From Phoenix dactylifera (Eukaryota; Streptophyta; Magnoliopsida; Arecales; Arecaceae), in assembly GCF_009389715.1 (NCBI RefSeq), contig NC_052409.1:722001-786000 (forward strand): a stretch of 64,000 nt of DNA. The letters are read 5' to 3'. Of this stretch, positions 17,223-32,257 are shown one piece after another. The first letter of the stretch is position 1; the number at the start of each line of letters is the position of its first letter. The notes beneath the pieces are model-generated. The model was not told the origin of the DNA, did not search any database, and saw only the letters and a list, made by a program, of their open reading frames with translations. The position numbers and the translations under genes were made by a program.

Positions 17223-20200
17223 CTATTCCCTCTTTGCAGCAATTGATCGTGCTTTTAGATTTAGGAATACTGCCCTGAAGTTCCAACAGAAATGACATTG
17301 TTCAGCATAGATAAACATAATTTATTGAACCGACAGGGAATCCAATCAGAAAATTACGAGTCCGAGATCATGTAAGGAATTCCGGTGGCATTACTTGTAT
17401 CCAGATGAAGTTACATGTTACAACTGAAAACCCTAGATTTGATGGTGTTTAATCAAACTGAGGACGTTTCCTTATGTTCCTATATGTTTCAGTTTGAGAA
17501 GATTGCCCTCTTATTTTTCTCTTAGACCAACATGTGCCATTCAACATGGTGGATTACTCTTTTGGTTGAGCTGCAAATTTTTCTTAGTGTCTCACCACAT
17601 TTCCATCACAAAACAATAAATCCAAATGTAATTAGTACACGAAATTAAATATTAAACATCAATATGCATAGCACCTTGTCGAGATTAATAATTAAAATCA
17701 TGAATTTGCAGTAACATACATACAGATCAACATTCATAAAGTACAACTAAGTTTACCCCCAAAAGAAAAAAAGGGTACATACAAAGAATAAACACATTCT
17801 GCTGACATTACCTCAGGTAAGCATGGATGCAAGACCAAGCGCACGGAGACAATTAAGTTACTGATTAGATATCCCTGGATGAATGCAAAGCCATGACGAA
17901 CAATATAATATAAGGAAAAAGCATGGAAGTCATCACGGCCATATCTATATGGATAATTTGCTTCTGTCTTATAATCTCACTTGCTAGTATGTCTGTCTTC
18001 CACTCAAAAAACAAGTGTCTATATCTATCTAGTTATATATGTACAAAATTACATGTAAGTGCAAGCTCTCATGGATATATGTGCATATATGCGTGTCTAA
18101 GCCCTCTCTCTCTCACACGCACATACGTACACACACACAGTGAGAGAGAGAGAGACCAGGCAGACATTCAACCAACAAATGCAAAAATCAAAAAGACCTT
18201 TTCCCTTGAAGAGTAAATTTTCAAGCACAAGTTGTTTGGCTAAAGAGAACAGCATGTAACATGTTTATGTATTGATTTATTTATGTCAAAATAACTGAAA
18301 GGGCATAAACTGGAGAATTCATTCTAGATGAAGTATTTTAAGATGAATAAGAAGGACAGACCAGCATGAAGCAACAAAGCTGTGGAAGAGAACACGGAAC
18401 TGCAGAGGCATATATTGGTAGTTCACCCAACCAACTATAGGCCAAAACTGCAAATCAAAGCCCATAAGGTTCAGTGAACACTAGAGGTCCAGTGAGCATG
18501 GTTGAAACCCAAATAAGGTTCCATAGAATAGATTAAGGAGTACCTTCCATGCAGTCAACTGAACAGATGGGTAATCCTTCCTGACCTTGCTCCTCACTAA
18601 ACTAAATGGTCTTCCTGCATTTACCAATGGAAAAAAATAATGCTTTAAGTTTTTCAAATGCAGATGTAAACTACTCAATATAATGAACTTCGGAAGCTTT
18701 GATAACAAAACAATACAATCACTCCACCCTCTTATAAGCAAATGTAAGTGCAGTCATAATTACATTCAACCAATGTGCCTACCACCAGAAATGAACGAAA
18801 GGTACATAGGGCATTTGGACCAACCAAAAATCCTGGAACACATGATACTCAAAATTAACATTTAGGAACTTACATCCACAGTATATTGATTGATACAATC
18901 GAGTACTCTACAGGTATGTAGAGATGTATGTAACCAAATACTAACCATTTTCAAAGAGTTTAGCATTATATTGCATGTTATGGGCTGTCTCAGATGACAG
19001 CAACAAAAGTATGAATGCATATTTATCAATGTTCCACTAATGATATGCATTCTTTAAAGACCATCTTTAGATTTAAGTGCCTTGAAATCTCTCCAGGTAT
19101 AATGGCTATTTTCTTTTTTTTAACAATCAAATCCCTCCATGTAACTGCCTAAAATGATATTTTGACAATATGGAATTTAGATCATTCAAATGAAAAAAGA
19201 AAAATAAAATCAGTGATGCTAGAACTTTATGCACTACCCCTATCCCTGCAGATAAGGATCGCAGCCTGCTTCCTTGAGAGGATGGTTGTTTTATGCTGGC
19301 TCAACCAGCCGGAGCCTGTAGTTGCTAGAACTTCATCTAGTTTAAAAGACAGAAAACAAAAGGAGAAAACTAAAAGAGTGGAACTATATGTTGACTGGAG
19401 GAATACAAACAAACATGGCATGAAAAGGACAGTTTCTAATGGAATTTATATAACTACTTTTAATAGCCATTCCACATCCATAAATGATTGAATTAACAAT
19501 TATGAAACCAAGAAATTAAGATGGAGTGTTAAACATAGAGCAACTCAAAATAGTCCATACCTTCAATGACAAGACCATAGTACATCATAAAAAACATGTT
19601 GTTCCATGGTGAAGCAGTCAACTGTTCCAATATTACCTGTAAAGGACCAAGTTTATCATGATCATTCATTAGCCCAAGTTGATTACCATCCAAAGATAAA
19701 AGTAGGAATTATTAGAAACAAACAATTATCATATGCAAAATACAGATGCAACTTTTGGTGTGAACTGGCTGGCTAAATAGAATTAGTGCATTTAAAAACT
19801 TACCTTCTTAGCGACAGTCTCCTTTCCTTTCTTACCCTTGAAAATAATCTCCATAAGCTTGTGCAGAAAGTGACCAAAAGGTCCAGCATAGGCAAAACCA
19901 TAGAGCTGCAAAGAATTGAATGGATTAGTTTTATAAGAACAGAGTATGCCCTTTTTAAGTTCAACACTGAAAATATTTTCACACCGGTTATGAAAATAAA
20001 TACTACTTGAATTGTGCCCAAAAACAAAGACAGAAAATATCTGTTCAATGAGATCATGTAGGTTAAGTCAAGTCTTTCATGGAAATGACAAAACATAAGC
20101 ACTAGAAGGATACAAATGATCCATTGCAGTAATAAAATCTTGCTTTTCAGTGCTGAATGCCTTTGCCATACCACATCCACCTCAAGGCAATACCTACAAG

Positions 20201-21353
20201 TCAAACAATGTTCCTGTCTGAATCCCAGTAAGACCAATAGGAAACCAATGAAACTCTGGACCTAATATAGTCCACGATGATAAAACCCATTATTCCTCTT
20301 TCTCCTTCCTCTTCACTTTGTAATTATTTCTTCTTCTGATTATTATTTTACCTGAGATTTCTCTATGGCAAGTCTACCTTCTAGCATGAAGGAAAAGGGG
20401 AATGCCTTAGCAGAACCTAGAAATAGTCCCAACAATTCTAATGCACCTCACTCTTTGAATAATATCAGATGTTTGAGGGAAACATGAATGACATATTGAT
20501 TGAGTACATGACTAAAGCTTTGAAAAAAATCAACTACTTTAACAACTAAAACAAAAATAACACAATTCACCATATTTAAAGAAAAAAAGTCTCCATATAA
20601 AATATCAGGGTTTTTTCAGTGTTAATCTAATTGATACACGTTCAAAAATTATCACTTTACATGCACCAATGAATCAAGGCATCCCTAGAGCCAAAATTAC
20701 TTGAATTTGATTCTAATATTAATAAAAGATTCTAAATAACAAACTCCAAAATTTGAGTTCTCATGGAATTTTACGCTCAAATATGACTTTTAAACCTTCC
20801 TGAACTTAAACTTGAAACGTAAGTACCCAAATTGATGGAATCATCCTAAACACTTCTTTTTTTATCAGAGAAAAATATTAGACAGAGCCCAATCGGATCA
20901 CCGGAGACACTCAATATCAATAAAATACACAATCTTTTCCCCCCAATCCACAAAACATCAAAGCCCAAAAAGAAAGACAAGAGAACAAGAACACAGCAAG
21001 AAGTTGAAAAATCAGAACAACATACCATGACAAGAAGCAACCTTCTCAACTGGAGCTTCTTGTTCCCGGCGATCTTTTGAGCAACCGCATCGCTGCATCC
21101 CGCCAAAACCCCAGAAGTCATTGCCTACAAATCAAAGAGGAAGAACAAAAGAGGAACCCATGAATTCACCACCAAGAGCAACTGAAAAAACAGCAGCCAG
21201 GTGAAGATTCAAAGGGAAACAAAAGGCAATAAGAGGGGAAAAAAACCAAACTTTACGGAGAAAAGGGGAAAAAGATCCAACCTTTGTTCTAAGAGGGTGT
21301 TCTTGAAGCTGCCCGAGGTAGCGCTTCCATGCCTGTGACACGATCTCCGACAT
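17223..21353 (-). CDS. PMP22: PMP22/PXMP2 (Mpv17 family) peroxisomal-type membrane protein, 185 residues
   Basis: A small integral membrane protein of the Mpv17/PMP22 family, thought to act in membrane permeability of peroxisomes or related organelles. Seven coding exons on the minus strand join in frame: 21282-21353, 21026-21124, 19804-19905, 19561-19636, 18544-18614, 18362-18447 and 17223-17274, stop TAG at 17223-17225. The chain starts MSEIVSQAWKRYLGQLQEHP. It passes through TSGVLAGCSDAVAQK and YGFAYAGPFGHFLHKLM, and carries the family signature WPIVGWVNYQYMPLQFR. It ends FLNLKARSIAAKRE. Length matches the family at about 190 residues, with four predicted hydrophobic spans. The start at 21353 fits homologues; an in-frame ATG at 21380 would add nine residues. 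The first intron after the start is short and the fourth is about 950 bases. Homology places it with plant peroxisomal PMP22, but related members sit in mitochondria or plastids. Confidence 0.93.
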
Positions 21354-21380
21354 GGCTACCGAAGCGGAGGCGCAGAGCAC

Positions 21381-24300
21381 CCTCTCTTCTTCTGGGGTTT
21401 TAGAAGGTTTTGGGGGTCTTGGGAAGAGGGGAAGAGAAGAAGAGGAAAAGGAGCACAGAAGCGTGGGTCAGAACTCAGAAGGTGAGACGAAGAGGAATAA
21501 GAAGAAGTAGAGTAGAATGGGAGGGGAAGAGATTGAAAGAGAGAGAAGAGGGGTTAGGTGACAATTTGAAGCGTGAGAGGAAGGAGAGTTGGAAGGAGGA
21601 ATGGTCAAGAGTCCACACCCTTTTTAAAAAAAAATTAATGGGGCCCAACCATTCCGAGTAGTTGGAGGTCAAGGGGGCATCTTTGGCAATCGGAAACTGT
21701 CATTAGATTTTTTTTGTTTTTTAGGGTTACAACGTCAAAAGCTTGCCAAGCTGTCCAAGTCATGTATTTTGTTAATTTCTTTCATTATTAAAGAGGTTAA
21801 TTCTTCCCTTTTTCTACTCCATACCAATTACATCCCAAATGCAAGCAATGATACTAACCAAGTATGCAGTGGCGAAGAAAAATACTTCGAAACACCTATC
21901 ATTGGACTCATAATTTTGTAGCCGATCAATTTCTAGAACAATAAATTTTAAGCGTTGCTCTAATTTTCTCATACCATGTGGCAAAAAAACTATTCACATA
22001 CGGATAACAGAAGCATTCATAGGATTGACATGGATCACCTTTTAATGCTTTTTCGGAGAATAATGATTTAGGTGTCATCTATTATTTCATAAAAGCAATA
22101 TCTCTCTATGGTCGAACATAAAACTTCCTTCCAATAAAAAGAGGGTGCAACAACCATATATTTTCTCCTTGTTAATTTGCACCTATAGTAAATATCATTC
22201 TCTATCAAGGCAGATGCATCATGGTCATAAAAAGATCTGTAAGTTCCACATCTTACATGGCTAAAAGGTTACAAAACATCCTATTAGAGGCAATGCGTTT
22301 TTATTGACAGAAGTGATGTTAATCATCTCAAGTAAATGCTTTTCCATCTATGCTTCCCGTGTCTTAATCAAAGCAGGTAATCCACCCAAGTGCATGCATG
22401 ATTGTGCGCTCAGCGCAAAGCACCAAAACAAGATGGTTACAGAAAGCATATTAAAATTTGAGAGCATCATCCTATCAACAACAACAAAAAAAAGAAAAAA
22501 AAAAGAGAGAAACTTTGAGTTGACATGCCTGATAATATAGCTTTTTATGAATGCCTCAACTAGTTTGGTGCAAGCTATTGTCTTCTGCTAATTTCTGCCA
22601 ACCTATTCATTCATGTTCCCTCTGGTATGAAATGGACAGCATGGATGACCCTCTTTTAATTTTTTGATAGGAAATACTTACCCCAACAACTAAGAGCAAG
22701 TGGGCTTGCCAATATAATTTAATCACTAGGAGTCAACCGAGCATTGCCCATAAAATGAACATATTAGGTTCTAGCTAAACATGACTCTCTCTTTTTTTTT
22801 ATAGGGTCCGAAGGCATTAAAAAAAAAGAGAGCAAGTTGGATGCATGTTAGAGGACAAATATAAAGGTAAACAATCAGAATCCTCCATGCACCATGGAGT
22901 ACTGTGTATCTTACGATGGCTACCATCAAGAGATAGACGGCTATCAAATAATACATATCATGTATGATATGGAATGCACTCGTGGACCGCCTTATTTGAT
23001 AACTGACCATTTTCAATATGATATGGGGCATACTGTATCATACAGAACTATGTATGACACAGGTATTTTTTTTAGGGTCAGAAAAACAGAAATCTAAAAG
23101 CAAACGCACAAGACACGGTCTACAAATGCAGGATCTATGGAAAATTATGCAAACCGGCCATGAGTGCGACCCCAACACAATTGTCGGGTCGTGGAAGGCT
23201 CATATATAAATACTTGGGTAATATCACCTTTCTCCCCAAGTACTTCTTGACCGGTTCATAAACTTTTTTGCTATCAGAGATCAGATCAGCTGCAGGGAGC
23301 CAGAGAATAGAAAAAAAATGGAGGAGTGACATGCACTCAAATTTTCAGGTGGGCCCACGAGAATAAAGCATCATGAGCCTTGGCTATTATGGTGCTTATA
23401 AGCAACTCCGGCAGCTGATTCCAAGTCAAGTCAATTGTATTAGACTAGAAAAGTTGGTGAGCATCAGAGCTGTGAGCAAATAACAGATGCAAGAGCGATG
23501 AGATTTTGGGCAGTTATCTGAATAGATTCTCTTCAGGACGCATCAGTTAGGTCATGGGTTGGTGTGGCAGCTTATAATAATGGTAATTACTTGGAAGGCT
23601 TGTGTGACGTTTGTGGAAATGCTTGGAGGACAGCCGGGACTTACCGGACTGTTGTGACATGAAATTGTCTCAGAAAACGTGTGATCGCCCATGCCAAAGA
23701 AAAATACCTGTTGAAGTCCTATGATCTTATCCAAATTTTTAGGTGGGATTGAGATTAAAAAAAGTTGGGATTGTGTTTATTTGATGGGGACTTAATTCAA
23801 TCAGATTACTCACGTCCTATATCAATGATGGACATGTTCTAACAGTTTGCAAACTAATTCAAAGATCATTTCTAGGCCCTTAGATTTACAAGAGGACTTG
23901 ATAGATCATTTTTCAGACTTTAAACTATAAGCTTTTAGAAGAACCATCACTACTAGATGGAGTGACATCTGATTATTTTAGAGCTTGAACTAATCAGCCT
24001 ATGCTTGTAGCAATGATTATTATCGGGTGAGAAGTCATGCATAAAAAAACTATATGGTTGGTAATGGTTAACCCTCTGCACTAAAAAAATTCAGACCTTA
24101 GCGGCCTACATCATTATTGATTTTGATTTGAAGCTTTTGAACTTGGAACAATCTTGAACAAATTGTTGCCCATATCATGATCACAGGTCATATCTTCAAA
24201 AATAGAATTGGCAATCAATTTCCTAGTTTCTGTGGGTTTTCAAATTGACCGAAATATATTTTAGAAATTAGTAAGATATTATTTGGATTCTTTGGTCATG

Positions 24301-25282
24301 TATAAATATCTAAGGTCAGATACTTTAGAACATCATGCACCTCCGTTCATCAAGAACATCATATACCTCTGTTCATATTAAATAGTTGAACTATAGAAGT
24401 CTAAGGATGCTATCTCAGTTACAAAGCTTATAGTTGTTCGAAGCATCAATTTTTCACTGCATTATTCACTTAGATCACTGATCTAACATAGCAATATCTA
24501 ACGATCATGTCCATTTGGCCCCTTCTTCCCTCTTTTTTGGTAGAAAGAAACTTACAAGCAAGGATAAACACTACATGAGTTGTTTCTACCAAAGTATCCC
24601 TGAGCTCTTGGAGCCTAGCAAATGTAAATGCATATTTCAGTTGCTTAAAAAATATGCTTTTGTGACTTTTAAAGAAAAAAAAGATATTTTTTAAAAAATA
24701 AATGTTTATTAATATTATTTGAAAAACACTTTTACAAAAAGAAAAGTCAACAAAAAAAAGAAAAAACACTTTTAGAAGAAGCTTTTACAAGATGAGAAAG
24801 TCAGGCAAAGGTTTTTACTTTGCTTTTCTTTCCTTCTTTTATGATGCATAAGCATAAGCAACACCTATAACACCAAAACCCAAATCTAACCATCAAAAAC
24901 TCAGCTAGCAAGATAAGCTGGCATCTTTAAAAGAATAATATCTTATAGCTAAAATTAGATCAAGGATCTAGTAGTGACCTGACAGAGAGAATCAAGCTCT
25001 AAAAAAAAAAAATTTAAGAGGAGAGAGCAATCAATTTCAATGTCTTTTCTTTGTATTTTCTAGATATTATTGAAAGATCTATGAGAACTACCTGAAAGAG
25101 AAGGTAAAAATACTACTTTATCGATTAAAAAAAACAGAGAGAAACTCGAAGACTAGTTCTTTTCCAGCTCCTTACGAACAATTGGCATCAGAATGACGTT
25201 AACCAAAATAGAAGAAAAAATCATCCGAAGTTGACAAATGGAAATTACTTAGTTTTCACCTCGGGCTTTATGGAAATTACTT
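21381..25282. other. Intergenic DNA between PMP22 and LEUNIG, no gene recognised
   Basis: The left edge (to about 21610) is the GA-rich upstream region of PMP22. The rest is AT-rich with many homopolymer tracts. A stretch near 22900-23060 contains repeated ATATGATATGG-like words and GGCATAC-type words, and may be a very old copy of the GGTACC repeat family seen in LEUNIG introns. No open frame shows recognisable protein features. Confidence 0.5.
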
Positions 25283-25663
25283 TCACAGGTGTCGAACAAG
25301 TATTTGTTCTGAAAGAATATTACTTTTATTTGTGGAAATGGTTGTGGCAGCGACTTGGCACCAGCGCTCATAAGCCATTACCAGGCTATCAGTGCACATC
25401 ATATTGCAAGGACTCAAAAAGAATGACCAGAAGATCTCCAGCACCAAAGATCCTGCACAATATCCTACAGCATTCAAACGTTGGTGGAACTGCACAATAT
25501 CCTGCACCAAAGATCTAATCATCCAAGCGATACGCTCACCTTGAGATAAAATATTTATTAAGGCGAGCCAATTACTTTCAATGATTGGATTCGAAAAAAT
25601 CGAAATTGTTAGCAGTAAGCTCCCAGCCCAAGCCTCAGCAAGTAAGGTCTGTACATCTAGCAT
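25283..25663 (-). mobile_element. Relic of a plant RNase H (RVT_3-like) retroelement domain
   Basis: The minus strand holds an uninterrupted frame of 126 codons containing AEAWAGSLLLTISIFSNPI, then IIESNWLALINILSQ and WMIRSLVQDI. These match the central part of the RNase H domain found at the C-terminus of plant LINE polyproteins and in RNase H-like orphan genes. The AEAW helix carries the conserved Glu and the IIESN region the conserved Asp position, here Asn. The N-terminal catalytic block and the last helix are not seen. Most likely a fragment; expression of a small RNase H-like protein cannot be excluded. Confidence 0.5.
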
Positions 25664-26474
25664 TGAATCAGTTTACCATTGAATAATAAATATTTTTCAT
25701 ATTAAATAAATACTTTAAATTAATATTAAAATGTCGACCAAGGTCAACGCATATGCAACTCGTACGATCATGGTTGTTGGAAGAGAAATCAAAAAATCTC
25801 TTGGACTATCATTACCGATATTCTGTATTGGAATTCAAAAACAACTGATGGAAATTTTATTGCAAACATGAAAAACCGCATGCTATGCTCTTACGGCTAG
25901 TCTGTCATTCATAAAAAATCACAATGGTCCTCCATCATTTCAACATCGGTTTTATATTTGTAATAGTCAACATCAACAGCTACTTTCCCTTACCGTGGAT
26001 ATCGTTTGCGCATCATCTTTTCACTGAGAATATAGAATAGAAGTGATGCTTAATACTGTCTTAGCATTGATGAAAAATATTCTGGCACCTTTGCTGTCTA
26101 TGAACCATCAGATCTTGTTATGTTCACAAGGGTGATTTGCATAACAAGTGAAAATAGTTTTATCATCCTCATCAGATCGCACTATTTCTCCAAATCAACA
26201 TAAATTACATGGTTCATAGATATATTATATAAATTAAAAGTGAAGTCAAAAAAAAAAAAAAAAAAACAACTAAGACCTTAATCCACTGTCCAATACCGGC
26301 CCTACCAACCAAAACATGAGAACCTACCCTTTCACATGCTTGCATCCTCCGCAGTTCACTCTCACAGACACCTCCACTTTTATTGATTTCAAACAACCAG
26401 CCAACGAACCATAGGAGATTATTTCTTCCTTTTATTGAAATTTTGCAAGAGAACAGCTGCAACACCCCCCATGC

Positions 26475-29400
26475 TTACTTCCACAGCTTAACAGACTTGT
26501 CATGGCTAGCAGAGGCCACCATTCCTGTGGCTTGTGACTGTGCCAATGCTGCAATAAGACCTTCGTGTGCCTGGACCGTCATGGTTTGGTTCTCTATCAC
26601 ATTCCACAGCTCCAAAGACTGCAAGAATTGAAAGAATACAGAACAAAAATTAGCAAAAGCACACAATCAAGTAAAATGCAAACGATCAAGATTGCTGGCC
26701 AGCAAAATAGAACCACAAGAATGATCTATCAGGTTTCTCATGTATGACAAGTAGCCCTGCTAACCATCGAAGAAGAACAAGAGGAAGAAAAGCAAAATCA
26801 AAGTTGGCTATTTCATGAGCTTCAAAGATTCTTCTTAGTTCTACATGGAAAAGCAAAGTGTCATGGCAGTGGACAGTGGACTGCAGCAAAAAAAAAGGTT
26901 CCTGATGGAAGAGAAGCAATATTCAATACATACAAGTATCCAAAGTACCAAATATAATGATAGTCTTTTTTTTATTCTAAATATTATCTGACACTTCTAA
27001 ACCAATTATACAAAAATAGAATTAGAAGAATAAATGCTCAGATCAAATTCCAACATAAGGAACAAAACAAATCGTCCTTTCTTTAAGTTGGCAGAAATCA
27101 TAAGCTTGTCACCCAAAAGCAGAACACAGTGGTGCAGCCAAAAATACCAGACGGAGGCTATATTTTAAAGATAATACTAGTATATAACCTGCATGATGCA
27201 TAAGGTACAATTTTTGTTCCTTCTTCCAACTATTCTTGAAATACAATATAGCAATATAATAATTATAACAAACAGAAGGCTTCAATAATTCTATTGCACA
27301 TTAAACAATTAACTTTAATGATGGCCGAGTAGAAGCCCCCATCATTAATACCAGCTTCTTAATATTAATATCTACACAGCGAATGGAGAACTCTACACAA
27401 GCAGAGTCTTCATGGAAAAACTCTCATTGATAATACTGATGTTACTAATATCGACCACACGTGATGCACAAGATATGGTTTTCTCTATTTTTTCCAATTG
27501 TTCTTGAAATGCAATGTAATAATATAGCAAATTATAATAAATAGAAGGCTTCGATAGCCAGATTTTTGCTGCACATCAAGCAATGAATTTTGATGATAAC
27601 CGAGCAAAAACTCCCATTGAATATCTAAACTGACATAGTAATATCAATTTAAATACGTACAAGACTTACATATTTTGGCTAAAAAATATTCTCAAGTATC
27701 AATTATACTTATATCAATTACATAAGTATAATTGATAAGAAAAAATTATATAAGTATATTTGGTACTTAATAGATACTCTATTGTCTATCAGTGATTTAT
27801 ACTCACTTATCATTAAAGGAACAGACAATATAATATTCGCTTATACCACATATCTGTTAATAAGTGATCATTATAAGTCTATCTTCCTCCTGTATCAACT
27901 ATAAGAGACCTATTTATTTTCCAAAATAAAGAACCATACTAATGACATTATCAATGTGGGCATCCACATGGCTAATGGAGGTATAAATAGATAAATAGAG
28001 TAGACACGAGCCCTGCTCATTATCCAAAACAAAGAACAGCATTAATGGCATTATTGCTACGGGTGTCCACAAGGCGAATAGAGAGCTCAGCATAAGCTGA
28101 ACCTTCATTTTAAATAAATATAATAGAAGTGTATATCACCCTATCTTTATCAATGCAGTTGAAAATAAATCTCAATTACCTGATACCCTCCAATAACCAA
28201 AATGTCCGGATAGTTTGGATGAAAAACGCATGAATGAAACTTGTTTCCATTTGAGTTTAGCTCATGAATGCAGTCTCCTCTTGATAACGACCACACCTTT
28301 ACACAATCCTGACTAACAGATGCTAGGAGTTCCCCACTATTGTCACAGCAAATAGACTGCACCTCCTTGGTATGGCCCTGGATATATAAAATGAAGGGGG
28401 ATTTACAAAAATGATTTGTGAATTTTACTGAATAGCAAATGTTTAATTAATTCACTTTTTTTTTCAAAAGAAGAAAAGCTTGTGATAGATGTTATTGATG
28501 TATACTGAGAGACCTGCAATGTGTATATCTTTCTGTCTGTCTCAACATCAAAAATAGACACCACATTTTCCGCTGCTGCTGCTAAATACTGTCCAATGTA
28601 AGGCTGAAACCTAACTTGCACTGTACCACCCTGTTTGACCAACAATAAAGAATTAATACATGAGCACAATTAACTACAACCAAAGGTGAACATATAAAAG
28701 CATAATCATGAAAACTAACCTTAGAAACACGTGAGCATGAAAACTGGCTGACACTCCATAACCGAATTTCACCATTGCCATCACAAGAGCAGAGGAGATC
28801 TGTCTTCTTTGGATGAAAATCAAGAGATGTCACCTGGGAGTTGTGCCCATTGAATACATGCAAACAATAACTCGGCTGCAAAACAAGCCAGAAAATTGTG
28901 TTATAAGCATCTCTTTATCAGAGAGTTGGATACTCAACAAGCATGTCAAACTAGCAGGGAAAGTCATAAGAAATAAGAGATATCTTTAGCAAAACCTCCA
29001 AATATCAATCTGCAGAGATCAATAACATTAAGACCTCTATATGATATCATATAAAAAAATAAGCAGCTTAGAGAAAAACTCGAAAACTTTATAGTCAAAA
29101 GCACAAGGTACCTGTCTAGCAGTAAATAAAGTTCTGGGCTGCTTTTTTTTTTTTTTTTGGGGTACAACAGCTGCTCACCCTACCCTGGTGTAGGTGCAGC
29201 CAGCAGAGTCAAGAGATACAAAATGGCATAACTGTGAAGGGCTAGTCCCTTGATGCGTCTAGAGGACCTACCCAGCAGGCAGTCAGATAGGTTGTTGATA
29301 AGGTTCACAAGAAGGATGGAAGAAACAATTATACATGGCTCACATAGAGTCAATAAGAAAGACAAAAGTGACCAGTTGGTGATCACGATGACATTTTTAT

Positions 29401-32199
29401 TTTCCATCTCAAAACAAAGCACAGAAAGAATCAAAGCCACAATAGCAAGATTAAAGAACAATATTAAAGCTTACAGACGAGAAAGGGAAATTAGCAGTGC
29501 ATAATTTGAGTCAAGACAATTTAAGCTAGATATGTAATTATTACAACAATTGACTAATTAATGATGAAAGTTCTTAAGCATCCTCAACACAATGGTCTCA
29601 CTGAAAGGCTTCTCCACACTAATTAAAGTGAAGCAAACGACACCATCAAGTACCCATGTTTGTATCCTGCATGGGTCCCATTAGAGCAACCAGCCTATGG
29701 AAACATCTTGCAAATCAGCCTGTTCATGGAAGTCACCTGTCCACTGGATCAGTATATTTAATAGTGGCCTAACTTAGCCTCTATAATGCGCTCCTAAACA
29801 AAGTTTGCACATCATATTTCCAGATTTAGAAAGCCTATTTTATACTGAAAAAAATATGGGCGGATCTTCTGTGACTCCTTGATTTTTAACTAGAATGCTT
29901 CATAATTATTATCAGCTTAAGTATTGTAGGAAATGCACCATCTGGAATTCTAGATCACTAAAGTAGGAAATGCACTGTGCAATTCACAACGATAACTTCA
30001 ATGCTTCATTTATACGCATGCATCCACACATATAAATACATTTGTTTACTTGTTATCAGTCAGTATTACCTATCATCTTAAAAATAGTGGGATCAGTTCT
30101 TCTCACTGCTCTTCCTAAAATATGTAAAGATTGATTTTGTGTCAACCGCGGAAAGAGAGAGAGAAAGATAAATAGATAGAGAGAGCACAGTCCAGCATTT
30201 GGAAAGAAGTTCATTGGTCAAGTATCTGGAAAGCCACAATTATAGCGACTTTTTAGCTGGGAAAGAACCTAAAGCCCTGTTTGGACAGAAACATCTGATA
30301 GCTTCTTTATTAGCTCATTTTCACTAAAACTGTTCCAATATTTAGATGCTAGTACACTGCCGAATGTTTTTAAGCTCCAGTATTGAAACAGACTATTCTG
30401 TGGTTAGTAATGTCAGATAAATGCTTGAGCTATAATAAATTCGTGCTCAGAAAAGGGAAAAAATAAAAAGGAATTCATGAGACAGGACATTCATATCATT
30501 CCCTACCAAAACTGTATGATTATGGTGAGCAAAACCAACCACCAGTTAGATTACTGAACATACAAGCTAAATAATTAGAAGAAACAAGTCACATATATGA
30601 ATTCTGCAAGACAATTTGGACTACTAGCCTATTATTTGTGCTGGAGAATCGAAAGTTATATCTGCAAATAAAACAAGACAATAACAGCAATCTGTATAGG
30701 ACAAAATACATAATATGTGGGTTGGCTTCAATGCATTAAAAAAAGAGAGGAAAAAATAAGAATTGAATGAACTACAACAAGCTACACTTGATTATTAAAT
30801 GCATTTCTTCTAAAGTTGTAAAAGTTGAGATCATACATCTGCTGCATTCCACAGTCGCACAGTCCTATCAAAAGAAGATGTTGCCAGCTGAGTTGAGTTT
30901 GGCCTAAAACGAACATCTGTAATAATTAGAGTGTGTTCTTCAGGAGTGCTCTCAGTCTGCAAAGTATCCATGTTCCAGAGAATAGCCTGCACATAAAATA
31001 CAAATTGATAAGCAAACCCAAACCTACCAGATTAATACTGAAGAACAGTACAAGCTTCATGCAAGATACTCCACAGGAAAATATTCATGCAACTAGACAA
31101 CTGGCAGGTCAATCATCATCTGGCACAAGCATATGCCATCAAAATAATGAAAATCAATCAGAGTATAAAATTATAGAAAATTTTTACATCTAAGTGACAA
31201 AGCCTCTTCAAATCATATTACTGTCATCATTATAAATGTGACAAAAATAATTTATTTGTACTGTTATTTAAAGAGCCAAAAGCACTTTATTTCCCGTTTC
31301 TCTTTCCTTAATGCCCTTCCATAACTTACAATTAAAACATGGTACATTCCATTAATACATCCTTGTTTACAAGTTTCAAATCACAGTCAATGTTAAACTA
31401 CTAAGTATTATGATAGTGATACAACCTTTACGGTGATAAAACATTTTACTTCTATTTATTTGCTACCAATTTTTCTTGAATCTTAAATGAAGGCCAAGGT
31501 TGTTGAACGATGAAATATTAGCTACTCATGAAGGTGGCTAGTGCTTGAGTGAACCAAGATCTCAGTTCATCTCAGCTGAGATGGGAGGGAAATTTTAAAA
31601 ACCACCCCGATATTATGAAATCGCAGCTGATATATTGGATTCGAGAGTTCAAAAGCTAAGATAATATAATAAAACCAAGATAAATCACGGTTTCAAAGCA
31701 TTGTTTTTGATATTTCTGGATCACAAAACTTATTCGAGATCTTGGTACCGGATCCCGTACCGGTGCCACACTAGCATTGTGCTAGTACAGTATGGTATGA
31801 AATCTTTTCGGCATACCGAATATCGGTACGCCACCCATACTACTTGGTACGGCACCCATACCAGGCATCGGTACCAAACTAGTATGGTATGGTATGCCTC
31901 CAGTTTGGACCGATACGGCGAACCATACTCGAGATTAATAAAAGACAGATTGAGCAGTTTTACTTGATGTCTAAAATTATCGACATTGTACCAATGAAAA
32001 CTTGGGATAAGTCAACATAATAAGATTAGACATCTTGTGTGTGTGTGTATGTGTTTTTCTCTTTTGGCTTTTCTCTTGTGTGCGCGTTTTGGGGGAGGGG
32101 GTGCTAGACCTCGAGATATAAAGATTTGGAAGTTTCACTTAATATATTGATAGTGCACCAGCTAAAATCTCAGGATCTGCCAATATAATAAGGTTAGAG

Positions 32200-32257
<58 letters not shown>

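Noticed and set aside
19162..19491. A 109-codon plus-strand frame inside the PMP22 gene
   Set aside because: It lies in an intron of the minus-strand gene, has no motifs and no splice or promoter support.
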